DNA from: Iris pallida
Taxonomy: Eukaryota; Streptophyta; Magnoliopsida; Asparagales; Iridaceae
Length of the DNA stretch: 64,000 nt
NCBI GenBank assembly: GCA_029216955.1
Contig: JANAVB010003999.1
Span: 5,890,810-5,954,809, forward strand
Reading direction: 5' to 3'
In this document: positions 35,764 to 48,449 of the stretch, in pieces
How positions within the stretch are numbered: position 1 is the first letter of the stretch
Layout of the letters: every line of letters begins with the position of its first letter
Position numbers and translations under genes: made by a program
The notes under the pieces: generated by a model
What the model saw: the letters and a program-made list of their open reading frames with translations, nothing else
What the model was told of the DNA's origin: nothing
Databases searched by the model: none

Positions 35764-36970
35764 CAGGACCGGTTTTGAGGGAGTGCAATGGGTGCAATCG
35801 TACTAGGCCTCCCGAATTAGTAGGTCTTAATTTTTTTTTATATGTATATGTATTATGTATACTAAACTAACTTATTGATACATAATTAAAAAATCCAAAG
35901 ATCTCAAACTTATGAATAAATAATTTAAAAAATTATGAATAAGTAATTTAAAAAATGTATATGTATATTTATTATGTATATATAATACTAAACTAACTTA
36001 CGAATAAATAGTTTATAAATTTATTGGTCTTCCTTATGTATACTAAGCTAATCTAGTGAAGATTCTATCAATTAACTAGGCTATATCTGTTTCCAATTAA
36101 GAACCAATTAACAAGGTCTCTGCCGTTTCCGATTGAGGAATTAAGTCTTCTCAATCACATGCATATTCAAAATTAATAGAAAATCCTAAGACTTAATAGG
36201 AATTCCTAAAACTTATATGATTCAAATAAAATTATATGTATCCTCGACTCTGTCAAAATGCCCACAAATTTTAACTCTACTACTTTAAAAAACGTCCACA
36301 TATTCCAAACCACCACGTCTCCAATTCGGACTCTTCGCCAATACCCCATGAGCACTCCGAAGTCCCATGCCATCGACGAGTCCGCACGTCAACCATCGGA
36401 AGAAGGTTATGCACAAAGAAGACTGTTGCACAGAATAAGCGGGGGTTCTCGAAAAGTTGGTGCGAGCATATTTTCACACTCATTCAACGAAATCCCAACT
36501 ATAACTCTAATATAATCCTCTAAAATTTTGTAAGTTAATTCGAACTATACGTACATTAAATCGTTAGTCAAAGTAGGCCTCCAAAAATTATAATTTTATA
36601 TAAAACTTGTCGATCGAGGGTTGTCCCAACAAATCGGACCACCCGACTCGAACCATTTGCATCGAAATACGCGTACGGTATTTTCGGACGTGTGTGATTT
36701 GACCGAATTAAAATTGGTCGTACGAGCGTGACGTATTTGAAGTTTCTTGGCCATGTCAATGCGTGTCAGATATGACACGGATAAAACATGAATTATTATT
36801 ATTTTAATTGAAATATATTATAGTTGAATAATTTTTCTTAATTGACGTTAATTTTGGATATTCTAATTTCTGAAATTTTTTTATTAGAATTTTTTATATG
36901 AGAATAGGTCTCTATTTATTTTTTTCGCACCGGGTCCAATTGTCTTTAACGAATTTCAGCTCCGGTCCTG
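35764..36970. mobile_element. Non-autonomous hAT-type transposon, 1.2 kb
   Basis: Terminal inverted repeats CAGGACCGG (left) and CCGGTCCTG (right) are bordered by the 8-bp target duplication GTTATTGT (35756-35763 and 36971-36978). The interior contains no transposase motif; its longest frames are about 60-85 codons. Length and duplication size fit a defective hAT element. Confidence 0.87.
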
Positions 36971-37033
36971 GTTATTGTTACGAGTACAATAAGATTGAAA
37001 TCGATCACTAAGAAAATTCCATATTGTTATAAG

Positions 37034-37193
37034 CAGAGGAGATCCAGAAATGTATACTGGAGTGGACTAGAGTGGGATGGAGTGGATTATAGTGGGTTCA
37101 CTCACAAAAAATATGCTATATGAAAAAAGAAAAAGAAAAAAATGAGTTGGGCTGGAGCCCACCCCAGCTTCTACCTACCTATATCCACCTCTG
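37034..37193. mobile_element. hAT-type MITE, 160 bp
   Basis: The ends CAGAGGAGATCC and ATATCCACCTCTG are inverted. The 8-bp target duplication GTTATAAG is at 37026-37033 and 37194-37201. Confidence 0.87.
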
Positions 37194-37201
37194 GTTATAA
37201 G

Positions 37202-38200
37202 TACTACTTAAAAATTATAAATTTTCTTGGTTATTGTCCCTCTTTCACAATATTTCTAGTACAAAGTATGCTATTAATGCTATGATTAAGCACCGATGAA
37301 AGAAAACATTGATACAGTACTTATCATATAAATGAGGTATCAAAACTTTGGTACCTCTATCTGTATCAAAATTTTACTCGCACTGATGTATACAGTTTCG
37401 TAGATAGTTGGTACTCTCAATTGGAGAAAGCGATTGGGTGTCATTCTCTTGACTCTGGACAATTTCGATATGAACTGATTGTACCGAAAGATACGTACGA
37501 TCATTACCGATACGTAAATTTTTTATATATAAAAAAAACTATATACTATATGAAAATTCTGACCAAGCCACAGCATTCATATTGATGAAGTCGTCTCACT
37601 TTGTTTGGTGCTCCATTTGATAGCAGTGAGTGATGGCTCTTCAACCCCACCCACGACCTTACAATCAGAATGTTTCTTCTGTGCTAATAACCTTCCAAGC
37701 TCGCGCAACCAAACAATTTTTCTCCTGCCATCCGGTGGGACCCACACTATCCTATGGCCAGAGTACGATAATCTCTGATGGGCCCGGCAGTTTTTTTTTT
37801 TTTTTTTTTCTTACTCTTGTTAAAAAAAAAAATTTGAGTTATGAAAAGAAAGAAATTTTATAGAAATAGACCAAAGAAAAAAGGATTTACAAATATTATA
37901 ATTCACAAAATATTTACTCAGCCGGTCTGACATAATTCAAGCAAATTTAATTTTAATAAATCGGCTTACGGTTATGTACTTTAATTCAATTTGTTTGAAT
38001 TCTGCCAGATAGACTAGCAAAACATGGATTCCAATATTTGTAAACTCTTTTCTTCCCCCATTTATTTCTATTTAAAAATTAGTCCAATTAATTTTTCTGT
38101 GAGCAAAATGATAGGATGCATCTCCAGGTTTGTATCTGAAATAATTTTACATTTTTTTTTCATTGTCATGTAGTGTGCGTAGTATAGTTTGATTTTATGA
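37202..38200. other. AT-rich intergenic DNA
   Basis: No gene or clear repeat was seen apart from homopolymer runs near 37790. Confidence 0.5.
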
Positions 38201-38443
38201 TTATTTTGTATAAGGGTATCGGGATTAAATCTAATTAGACTTTGGTAGTGGATTTGTCCGTTTTACACTTTGAATACTCGAACTTTTTAGTGACACATTT
38301 TAGTGACGACATGTGGCTCTAGTGACGAAATGAGTCTTCTAATGACGAATGTTCGTCACTAAAAATGTTCGAGTATCCAAAATCTAAGATGGACACCCAA
38401 AGTCTAATATGATATCTAAACTCGGTACCCTTGTACAAAATAA
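38201..38443. mobile_element. Foldback MITE
   Basis: TTATTTTGTATAAGGGTA at the left pairs with the complement of TACCCTTGTACAAAATAA at the right. The inner parts (TTTGAATACTCGAACTTTTT and its complement) also pair. TAGTGAC motifs lie at the centre. No clear target duplication was found. Confidence 0.72.
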
Positions 38444-41400
38444 TTATTGATTTTACCATGTTGCACAATCTATTAGCTAAGGGATCCGAATTCCTCTACT
38501 CCATTGTTATTGATAACATATAACTATATTTTAGAAAGTATTTGTAGTGACCATAAAACTAAAACCATAGGTGTCATAATTAAATACTGGATACTGGATT
38601 TGTATTTAACGTAAACAAAAATTGTAACAAATATTCTAATATATTTGCTACACCACTTACAACAACAAATAATATATACAACAAATATAGTTGCATGATA
38701 TTTTTTCCATTTACAAGTTGTTGAAGTTATTTTGGTAGAAGTGTGATAGTCGAAAAGTTAATGCAAAATTTAGTACACCACTTTGAAATTGTATCAAACC
38801 AAACATTTTGCAAACTATTGTAGTTAGACTTGCTATATTGGAGGGTTTAGTTGTATTTTTCATGCCAAAACACACATTGATTAAATTAAGTAATGCATCA
38901 TCAACTTGAACCAACATCCTTTGAGCTAGCTAATCACCTCTAGTTCTAGCGGCCGGGGTAGAAGGCAACCATCTCATCTGTCCGAAATCGAGGCAGACGA
39001 AAACTCATTATTCCTTCCATTTAATAAATAATAAGAATGGATGCAAATAGAGACTGCGATGCAGCATAAGTTGTACAAGTCCCCACATCGGACAATAAAA
39101 AAAAATTAATTTGTCTAATAGATAAAACATTAATATTGTTAGAGGCCTGATTTAGTAGAGCATTGATTCAATATTTGGGTGACAATAGCTTGCCTCCCCA
39201 CCTTGGGACATTTTGTTTGCATCTATTATTTGAGGGATTGTGTGCAATGAAAGAAACACCAAAACCCAAAAAAGAACATATTCCTAGGATACAAACATCT
39301 TGAACATCTAGCAGTTCTATGTAACAAAAAAGGCAAACATATGCTTAACAAGTACTCAACTGTGCTGCTCTATTTGAGAATGGACTAATTGATTCCTTAC
39401 AATTGTTTTTATGTTTAAACATTAAGTATAATTTTGAAATTTGAGTGAGATACAAGCTTGCCTAAATAAAAGATTCAGTTTGGTTTGAAAATAATTTACT
39501 TTGAATTTTGGTATCGCTCCAAAACCATAATTCGAATAAAACTCGCACAATTATAATGACCATCAATTTTATGCATATTTTATTATTACAACTGTGTATA
39601 TTTTAAAAATAATAATTTTATGGATGTGTTTTAAAGTCCAACATATATTAGTAATTAGTCCAACTCTAGATCCAACTTTGAAATACAATAAACATATGTA
39701 TACAAATTATATACTTTTTAATATAATTTATCAAAATTCTAACTTTGGGTTTGTAATAAATCAAAGTTAGAATTTTGATAAATTATATTATAGGTGGGCA
39801 TTATTAGAGGTGGGCATTATTTGTTCTAGGACACTCGGTTCAATTTCAATTTTAAATTTTTAGAAATTCGATTTTAACTATTTCGATTCATTTGAAATCG
39901 AATAAATCAAACACTTGCCTATACTGTATATTAGAAGTACCATTTGAAATCGAATAAAAATATTCACCAGAGATTTAACTACAAATTACAAGATCTAAAC
40001 ATATTTACAATTGTATGCCATGGACCACCAAGTTTGCTGTGATTCGTCCAGCACTTGTAATTCATACGAAAAGCAGCACAAATATCAGTCAAAATCAACA
40101 GAGTTTGAATCTTCCAACTCTAAGGATGCGTAGATGTGGGTTGTAATTAAAAAAATTACTGTGAGCCGAGATTTGAGAGGGCATTTTCACAATTACTTTT
40201 GTGCCACTCCTTGTCATGTTTAACTTTAGAAATGTCTAAAAAAATTCTGAAAGTGATATGATTCTTTTATAGCATCTTCCTCCACTTTTGGTGGGGGATT
40301 TAAGGGGTTTTTTAATACCATTTTTTATGTTAATTAATCTACAAAAGGACCGATGTGCCCTTAGTGTTTTTTTTTTTTTTTTTAATTCAGAATATATAAT
40401 TGACAAAGTACACCAGTCCCGTGCAAATCAGCAAGGGATATATGAAATAAAAGTGTCAACTATAAAGAATTTGTCCATAACTGAAAAACATATTTATAAT
40501 GTTGGTAAAATGACAATGAGTTTTATTTTTTTGAAGTTGCCATTGGACTTTCCTCCACACCCCCTCTGTCCACTTTTTCTATTCATGTACAAATATATTT
40601 ATTTATTTTTAACTAAAAAGGTTGGTTGGGCAAATGGGCAAATATGAGAAAAAATTATTCAGTATTACCGGCTCACTATGTGACAGAAGTAAATGATAAA
40701 TCCATCAAATGACGTAATGCCACATGGTAATACAAATATTTTTATAACAACTATTGTTTCACTAGGTCACGTGTTGATGAATTTCGTGCCAAAATTATCA
40801 CGTGACTAAATATAATTTATGACTCTAGGAAACAATAATTACCACCACATTGTTCTCAAAATAAACATGCTGGCATCAACAACTGGCATTAGAATCGAAA
40901 CGTAAGAGCATCGCACATTCCGAAGTAATTTCATTTGACTTCGTCGTTACTTTCATTTCGAAATACAGCTGGCTCAGAACGTTCATTCTCTACTGTGGTG
41001 GTCCTGTCTGCCAGCAATTGACGATTAATGAGGTCCCAACGTACACTTATTCCACCTTAATCCTCTCTAATCTGTCAGTAACGGACGATTAATGAGATCC
41101 CAACGTACATTTTTTTTCGCCCTTATGCTCTATAATCCATAAATATTACCTCCAAAAAGCAAACTTTTTTTAGGAAAAAAATGATTAAATTAATTTTTTT
41201 TTGCTTAAAATTAGTAAATGGAAATTGGTAAAAATATCAAATTACACCCAAGTAGTAGATGTTGTCAAGTGGCAAGGGATGTCAAAATTGCTTAACCCAA
41301 GGATTTGACTGAATAGTTTAAACTCATGCCAAAGGGAGGTCACATGACCGCACCACCGGCTCACCACCCTTTATTTTTGGCGGGAGATCCGAGTCAGCAG

Positions 41401-42437
41401 TGGATCTGTTCTACCATTGGCTGCCAGTGGTGGGACCCACTGCCAGCTGTCGTAAGCCGACGAGTCGCCATCCAGATGCGGCGGCTCGTGATACGTGTGG
41501 CTTAGGCCGGACATCATTTTTTTTTCCACTCCACCCCCACCCGGAATCTCCGGTTGATTTTACATATGACCCCCTCCAAATCTAAATCGTTTACATATAA
41601 ATATAACAAAGCATACGAAGTGTTACTTACAATTAAGTACCACTTAGGAAAAACAAATGATTCTAAAAAACAGTAAAATAAACAAAAAATCTTCCAAATC
41701 TCAAATAAGTTCAACTTTGAACGACAATAGCTTAAAATATTTTGTTCTATCTAATTGTACAATAAACAATTAGAGAGACCTAGCCTACAATTATACAATG
41801 GATGTCCTAGAAAATATGATCCAAACAAATTCTAGCCTAAACATATCTTATCGTTATCTTTATTTTTTTGCTAGTCGATGATTTAGCTGAGAGAGGATAG
41901 ATGCACATATTGGAACATAATATAATTTGGGGGATAGATATATATATATATAATTAAAACAAATTTGATTCGAATGTATCAAGGGATAAAGAAGAATTTT
42001 ATGTAAATTTTTTTTTTGATATTTTACATTAATTATCTCTATGTTTTATACTTGTTATACTAATCACCCCTACTTTGAAATTAATTATACGGATACCCCT
42101 AAGTTTTATATTATTTACAAAGAGATATAACGCTAACCATCCATATGTTTAGTTTTTACCAAAGGAGGGTACCCCACGTAGTTACTTCAAAATATGGTAG
42201 TTCATATAATATCATGAAACATAGGAATGATTAATGTATATTTTTCTTTACGTAATAGAGTTTTTTTTTTTTTTTTCCAACAGGAGTAATATGACATAAA
42301 AATAATTTTAAGGGGGGGTAAAAACGGAAAAATAGTAGGGTGGGTTGGGTGAAAAAGGAGGGGGAATGAATTGGTGGAGACATTAATTAAAAGTTGGCAA
42401 TGGTTGTCCGTGTTTTCTGATTGCTGTTTCTCCTTCC
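38444..42437. other. Gene-free upstream region of the CRF gene
   Basis: AT-rich DNA without a recognised gene. It holds a hairpin at 39719-39790 and a local duplication at about 41010-41140 in which ACGATTAATGAGGTCCCAAC recurs with one change (GAGATCC) about 65 bp later. Confidence 0.55.
39719..39790. repeat. Hairpin with 29-bp perfect arms
   Basis: TATAATTTATCAAAATTCTA (from 39722) and its exact complement (to about 39787) flank a 14-base loop at 39748-39761. It could be a tiny MITE remnant. No transcript evidence is possible from sequence. Confidence 0.8.
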
Positions 42438-42751
42438 TATAAAACAGCCGCTCTCCACCTCGTCTACACCCAATAAACCCTAACAAACCCAAACCCTCTC
42501 TCTCTCTTTCTTCCTTCCTCTCCATTGGAAAAAAGAAGAAGAAATAGTACAACCGGCTGTGCTTTCCAAAACCCACAGAGGGGTTTTGTTTGTTTGTTTG
42601 TTTTTGCGAGTTGTTAGTTTTCCGTCACTTTTTCCAGGAGGGGACTGTTTCTTCACCCCTCTTTTTTCGCCACTTCCCTGAAAAATCTCTCCACATCCCT
42701 CAAAGTATCTTTGACGGAGGAAAAAAAAAAACTAAATTAAAAGTCGAAGGA
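42420..42751 (+). promoter_or_regulatory. Core promoter and 5' leader of the CRF gene
   Basis: A TATA box, TATAAAA, lies at 42438-42444. Downstream, AATAAACCCTAACAAACCC (about 42471-42489) contains a telo-box AAACCCTAA, followed by a CT-rich tract (42496-42520). Transcription probably starts near 42470. This leaves a leader of roughly 280 bp that is free of an in-frame upstream ATG. Confidence 0.7.
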
Positions 42752-43726
42752 ATGGAAGTGAGTACCGGGAAGTGGTTTGACGAGGAGTTCCGGCAGCGGA
42801 GGACCGAGCACGTGGAAGTCACCTGCAAGCCGCTCCCTCCCCGCTCCAAGAACCTGGCCGTCCCGAGGACGGTCAGGATCTTCTGCGAAGACCCCGACGC
42901 CACCGACTCCGACTCCGACGAGTCCGAAGACGTCCACGCCCGCCGACACGGGCACGTCCGGCGCTTCGTCCATGAAATCCGCTTCGAGCCGAAGGGCGCC
43001 ACCAAGTCATCGGTGACGACGACGACGACCACGACGACGAAGAAGAAGAAGAAGTGGAGAGTAGCAGCCGCTGCTGCTGCTAAGGAGGCGAAGGACACCA
43101 ACGCCAGCCCGAGCAAGACGAGGTTCCGCGGGGTCCGACGGAGGCCGTGGGGGAAGTACGCCGCGGAGATCCGCGACCCGTGGCGTCGCGTCCGCGTCTG
43201 GCTCGGCACCTACGACACCGCGGAGGAGGCCGCCAAGGTCTACGACACCGCCGCCATCCAGCTCCGCGGCGCCTCCGCCACCACCAACTTCCCCTCCTCC
43301 GCCGACGCCGACTCCTCCTCCTGCTGCGACGACGACCCCCACAACCTCTCCTCCCCGACCTCCGTCCTCCGCGGCGGCCACTTCTCGTCCTCCTCCTCCG
43401 CTTCCTGCTCCGAGGAAGCGCCTCCGCCGCCGCCGGCGGCGGCGAAGGGCGAAGAGCGCGCGGCGGCCATGCCGACGAGCGTGGAGTCGCGGCCGATACC
43501 GATCGACGAGCTGAGCGACTTCATGCCGTTCGAGGACGTGCCGCTGTACAGCGACGGCGTCGGCGACCTGCTCGCGTTCGGCGACTCGGCGGCGCCGAGG
43601 GTGTTCGAGGACTCGGCGCAGATCGGCTGCCTAGACGGACTCAACGACTTCTTCGCCGACTTCTCCGACGACTGCTTCCGGGACATCGACGATTTGATGA
43701 GCTTCGATCCTTTCCCGGTGGTGTAG
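42752..43726 (+). CDS. CRF: AP2/ERF transcription factor, cytokinin response factor type
   Basis: The 324-residue protein is a nuclear DNA-binding regulator of the CRF group (ERF group VI). CRF proteins act in cytokinin and stress responses and bind GCC-box-like sites. A TEH motif lies near residue 20. The CRF domain follows at about 40-75, with [20 protein letters not shown] and then a basic RRFVHEIRF segment. A Thr-run plus Lys-run linker is at about 88-102. The AP2 domain is at about 122-180, with [18 protein letters not shown] and [17 protein letters not shown]; the Ala and Asp residues are those of ERF rather than DREB. The CRF-specific SPTSVL motif is near 206, and a long acidic C terminus with LMSFDPF is a likely activation domain. 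I chose ATG 42752: the frame is open for 54 codons upstream but contains no earlier ATG, and the context GAAGGAATGG is good. There is no intron, as is usual for the family. Coding GC is very high, unlike the AT-rich surroundings. The exact family member cannot be assigned from sequence alone. Confidence 0.93.
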   Translation: MEVSTGKWFDEEFRQRRTEHVEVTCKPLPPRSKNLAVPRTVRIFCEDPDATDSDSDESEDVHARRHGHVRRFVHEIRFEPKGATKSSVTTTTTTTTKKKKKWRVAAAAAAKEAKDTNASPSKTRFRGVRRRPWGKYAAEIRDPWRRVRVWLGTYDTAEEAAKVYDTAAIQLRGASATTNFPSSADADSSSCCDDDPHNLSSPTSVLRGGHFSSSSSASCSEEAPPPPPAAAKGEERAAAMPTSVESRPIPIDELSDFMPFEDVPLYSDGVGDLLAFGDSAAPRVFEDSAQIGCLDGLNDFFADFSDDCFRDIDDLMSFDPFPVV

Positions 43727-44258
43727 CGTTTCGCCGGACATTCCGATATATCGGCCAGTTTTGTAGCAGTTTCCGAGATGAGTAATAGCGGCAGTATCAT
43801 TTTTCCTAAGAGTGTTATTTTTAAAAAAATTTAAGTTAAACCGTCCAAATGTTAGTATTATTATATTAAATATTTTTGAATGAGATTATTTATATTAGAA
43901 AGTAAGACCTGGCAATTCCTAAACGTACTGTGACCGTCCACGTGTGAGGATTTGAACAGTCGCCTGCGTCTGGGTGGGATTAGCAATAAGCAGGACTTAG
44001 GAGGGGTTTTGTGTTAATTTGAGGGGAGACAAATTAAAAGCTGGATTTGGTTTGTTATCATTCCTCGGGAGGCGGGGGGCGTGTACTGCAAAAGTTTTTT
44101 TTTTTTATGAGCCCTTTCTTGAGTCTTGACTAATACTCTCGTGTGGGCTTATTTGCATTTCCTTGAAAAGTGACGGTTTATTTAGAAATTTGCTTATGTT
44201 CTTAATATATTAATTGTTTTGGTAATGGGCAAAGAGAGAATGTTTTGTTAGGGCATCT
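43727..44258. other. 3' flank of the CRF gene
   Basis: No canonical AATAAA stands out in the first 100 bp; AGTAATAG near 43781 is a weak candidate. The rest is AT-rich with no gene seen. Confidence 0.5.
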
Positions 44259-44266
44259 CTTCCTTT

Positions 44267-44766
44267 TAGGAATGTAAAACAATTCAATTCGTTCGTATTC
44301 GACTCGATCCAAATTCGGTTTAAGTTTGTTCGTAGACTAATCGATACTGAATTCGACCATAAATTGTTCGACTCGATCTTGTTTACAAACATGCTCGAGT
44401 TCGGTTCGATTTCTCATATTAAGACTTTTCAATATGTTATATTTTTTCTAATAGATAGAAACACATTTTGTCTTAGAAATTTTACTCATTTTTTTGTTCT
44501 TTATATGATGGTAAATTTATGATGTAAAAAGCATAAGTAATTCGATAAAAAGTTTTTAAAACTTGAGAGAAACAATGTGATAGTCTATACAACATGTCCT
44601 ATAAATACTAACCACTAGGACTGTAAAACGATTCAAACCATTTGCATTCAGCTCGCTCGTGTTCGGCTCGGTCTAAGCTCGATTCGAATCAAACTCGTTC
44701 GATAGTTAAGTCAAACCAAATTTGAACACTCTTTATTCGAGCTCGTTCGTTCGATTTTCAGTCCTA
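44267..44766. mobile_element. hAT-type MITE, 500 bp
   Basis: The ends TAGGAATGTAAAAC and GATTTTCAGTCCTA are imperfect inverted repeats. The 8-bp target duplication CTTCCTTT lies at 44259-44266 and 44767-44774. The interior repeats TCG-rich words (TTCGATTCG and TCGTTCG types). Confidence 0.85.
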
Positions 44767-44774
44767 CTTCCTTT

Positions 44775-45308
44775 CATAGAATTGAAAGCTACCCTTTAAT
44801 CTTTATTAGAAACCAAAAGGGAGAGTGTGATGAAAAGCGAAACTTTGTTTTGTATCATTTTACACTAAGTTTAGGTTGCAAAGGGACAAAAGTATATTTT
44901 AGTCCCAAATTATAGTTTGTCAAGATTTTGATACACGCATGTATTAGAAATTATCTTCCTTCTTGAACTTTTATTAACATGTAAGGTTTGTGGAACTATA
45001 AAAAAAAAAAATTATAGGACAAAATTAGTAGATTGCAATTACCATTTTTGGCTCGAGGACCAGAAGTTTGGGTCAGCAAGAATCCCTCTGTATGTGTCTT
45101 CTACTTTTTTATACTTTGGTCGTATGCTTTGTTCATAAACTTACATGCGTACGGCATAAGGGTAACTTTTACCTCTCACAATTACCTCTCAAGATGAGAA
45201 AATTATGTTGCAATTATGTCAAAATATTATGTAAACTTGATTTGATATTAATATGTAACATTTACTATTAGGTGATGGAATTATGAAAAATTTCAGAGGA
45301 GTACAAAC
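44775..45308. other. AT-rich DNA with one copy of a diverged duplication
   Basis: No gene was seen. The stretch 45035-45190 (GCAATTACCATTTTTGGCTC, GAGGACCAGAAGTTTGGGTC and following) is repeated with many changes at about 45625-45775. The Tourist-like MITE lies between the copies. Confidence 0.6.
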
Positions 45309-45311
45309 TTA

Positions 45312-45618
45312 GTCCCCGTTTGGTGCACCGTAATGTAATGAGTTCATTTTTATTCACCTACCAAAACTAGGTGGGATGTTCACCTTCAAATAAAAATATG
45401 ACATGTGGCATTTTTATCCCACACAAACCACTTTGTAAGTGATTTTGTTAGCCCACCAAAGTGATTTTGTACCAAGTGTCATATTTTTATTGGGATGTGA
45501 ACATCCCATCTAGTTTTGGTGGGTGAACAAAAATAGAATGTAATATAATCAAATGTAAAATTTAATTTTTTTTATTTGATTGCGATTACGATTACATTAC
45601 GGTGAACCAAACAGTGTC
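45312..45618. mobile_element. Tourist-like MITE, 307 bp
   Basis: The ends GTCCCCGTTTGGTGCACCG and CGGTGAACCAAACAGTGTC are inverted and flanked by TTA (45309-45311 and 45619-45621), the 3-bp target of PIF/Harbinger elements. It is related to the MITE at 53059-53216. Confidence 0.87.
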
Positions 45619-46125
45619 TTAGCATATTGCAATAACATTTTGGCTCGAGGACAAGTAGTTTGGGTCGCCGAGAACTCCTATGTGTCTTTTACTTTTTCTA
45701 TACTTTGTCCAGGGCTTCATTCATGAACTCACATGTGTTACGATACAACAGTAACTTTACTTTACCTCACAATTTGTCATAAATGGGTTAGATCACGAAG
45801 AGACTGATCACCATGTGTTGGAATTTGGTGTAATGAACGAGGTAAAGTTGGTAGTCGTATGTATTAAAGGAAAATATTGAATCATATGCATGAAGATGCA
45901 ATTATAATTGTGATTTCATAGTCCTCAATTATGTCAATTATAAGAATTCACGATATTTCATCCATTGTAATCATAATGGCCTAATAAGAAGAGTAAGTAA
46001 TGAATTCTACTAGCCACTTCTCGTGTCCGATATTTTTCCTCACATTATTGTACAACATGTTAAGCTAATTAGGGTTTTATAATGTGATGGAGTATTTTTG
46101 AACTCTCGTGAGATTTAAGTTAGTA

Positions 46126-46235
46126 AAAGTTCTTCATATAAATATTTTATTTAAGTATCTAGAAGTTTATTGATTTAGACAAAGTTCTTCATATAAATAT
46201 TTTATTTAAGTATCTAGAAGTTTATTGATTTAGAC
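46126..46235. repeat. Perfect 55-bp tandem duplication
   Basis: The units 46126-46180 and 46181-46235 (AAAGTTCTTCATATAAATAT to TTATTGATTTAGAC) are identical by eye. Confidence 0.92.
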
Positions 46236-46693
46236 GTTTCTTGTAAAACTTTTGGGACTATGTAAAGGAGATGGCTCATTTGTTTTTCACCATCCAAAAT
46301 GTTGCTAACTCTCTTTAGTGTAATAAAGTTTTCAAAATTTAAACCCATAATGTGGTCCTTAATGCCTAAATTAATTAGGTCCTTTTTCTGTTCCTCCAAA
46401 TTCTAATCATTTCTCCGCCTGTTGATGACAAAATCTAAAACTCTGCTTAGATTAAGTCCAGAAAAAAAAAAATCTAAAATCCAAATGCTAATCATTTGAC
46501 AAAGTTCAACAGACACTTCAATTCCTCTCGTCATCTTAAGTCCACACGTCTCTTTCTTGAAAAAGAAAAATAGTTTAGATTAGTAGCAATCGAAGGGACC
46601 GCAATTTCTTCAATTGGGCATAAAGTAGTGCTGATTGTTCCGAAATATTGACCATCTAAATCAATTCTCTACTTGGACTACTTTCATTTCCGT
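46236..46693. other. AT-rich intergenic DNA
   Basis: No gene or repeat recognised. Confidence 0.45.
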
Positions 46694-46706
46694 ACAAATA
46701 ATTAGT

Positions 46707-46813
46707 GAGGAGAGGAATAAACCCAATAAAATAGAACTCATCTGATGCTCTTGTGGTCAGTGAGAAGAAGTATAATCTCTACGTTACGTCGGATATCGCA
46801 AAAAAAAAAAAAA
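46707..46813 (+). mobile_element. Short retroposon with poly-A tail and 13-bp target duplication
   Basis: The unit ends in a run of about 15 A and is flanked by ACAAATAATTAGT (46694-46706 and 46814-46826). TGCTCTTGTGGTCAGTGAGA resembles an A box, but there is no B box, so it may be a 5'-altered SINE or a tiny processed RNA copy. Confidence 0.78.
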
Positions 46814-46826
46814 ACAAATAATTAGT

Positions 46827-47758
46827 ATTTATTCTATAATTTGGGAGAACCTCACGAAGGATCAGATGTAGAATGCAAAAAACTAAGTCATGGAGATGGT
46901 ACGAGGTTGAAACAAAATTCGAATCCACGAGCAACTATGCAATCCACAAGCGACATGAAGTCCACCAGAAATAAAATAAAAATGAGAATAAATCTCAAGA
47001 AAAAATAGTAATATTATTGATTTTCCCTTGAATCAGTACATCATATGCTTTTATACATAGTTGCTTTCGAAATCATGAGAGATTTTCGAGGTCGAATCCA
47101 TATATATATGTATATTAGTGACGTTCCTTAAAACTAGTACATCCTATGCCATTTTATTCAGGTTTAAAATACTTGGACAAGAAGAAATACTAAACAAAAG
47201 AAAGGAAAAATAAAATAAAACAAAGTCTAATAAAAGAAAGACTTGCAAAATAAATATCGGAATTTGTTAATATTTGTCTCTCTCGAAATATATTGTAGCG
47301 GTTAACCAATTGGTCACAAGAAAATGAATGAGAATTTTCTTCATAATAGATGTATGTGCATGAAATGTTGTATAGTAAGAAGATTAGGAGATTGCAAATT
47401 CTCAATGTATCCTTCAATTGAGCGTGGAAGAGCCAGTTTGAAAAGTGCAATTAGCAATCAAACAATGCTTTAATAGAACAAATTGAGCCTAGCTGTTTTG
47501 ATTATTTCATCACAACAATGACATGTCACCTGCCATGCAGGCCGAGAAAGCTATCGACAATTAAGAATACTCTTAGTAATGTACCAATGGATAAGGATAC
47601 AATATAGATACAAGATACAAATTTTTTTAGATAGGTACAATATATTTAACCATGTTGGATGAATACACACAAATATATATAGATCACAATATGAATATGA
47701 ATATGGATACCATTTTTTTCTTATTTCGTGTCGATACAACCAAGGTCATTGGCATATG
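46827..47758. other. AT-rich intergenic DNA
   Basis: No gene recognised. Confidence 0.45.
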
Positions 47759-47761
47759 TTA

Positions 47762-48137
47762 GGCCATCTCCAATGGGGATTTCTATCTCCCCTATATTTT
47801 TATGAAAAAAATTTTATTTAGTAAAAACACCTCCCGATGGAAATTTTTGTTCTATATGACGGTGATATAGGATGAAGAGCTTCTGTGAGAATTTCTACAT
47901 GTAGAAACTCTTATAGAAATTTATCATCTCTCGTACCAATTAATATTGGGTTCGACATCATTAAATTGATCATTTCATTTGTTACCACATATTGTATTAA
48001 TGAAGAACCATTGAAGAGTATTTTTTGTATGTGCAATTTCTATATAGAAACTCTACCAACTATGATAGAAATTTTCTTAAAGTGCAATGTCAAGAAGGAT
48101 AGAAATTCAATTTTAGAGATCTCCATTGGAGATGGAC
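47762..48137. mobile_element. Tourist-like MITE, 376 bp
   Basis: The ends GGCCATCTCCAATGGGGAT and ATCTCCATTGGAGATGGAC are inverted, with TTA on both sides (47759-47761 and 48138-48140). GGCCATCTCCAA-type ends are common among PIF/Harbinger MITEs. Confidence 0.85.
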
Positions 48138-48140
48138 TTA

Positions 48141-48449
48141 ACATTTAAGCTCGCTTCCGTGGGTTGACTAGTTCCGATCATTTTGTTGAAGGCACATAAG
48201 AACTTTGAAATACTCGGTATTAGTAGGTATTAGAAGTCACGACCGTTTCTGAGCATGTGTAAATTATACGATCGCACATGGTCCAAAAATTCGAAATGTC
48301 CCAAAAAAAGCCCCTTCCCATATATATTAATGTGAAATTTCTATTTTTAAGTCTCTTTATTTCTCAGAAACTGGAGTAAACGTCTCTAATAATATCAGAA
48401 AGGACCCTTTTTTTTAATGGTTAAAAAATATATTTTCTAGTAGGGAAAA
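48141..48449. other. Intergenic DNA
   Basis: No gene or repeat recognised. Confidence 0.45.

Noticed and set aside
42700..43800. Several long frames overlapping the CRF gene on both strands
   Set aside because: They are shadows of a very GC-rich coding sequence, with Arg-, Gly- or Ser-rich translations and no domains.
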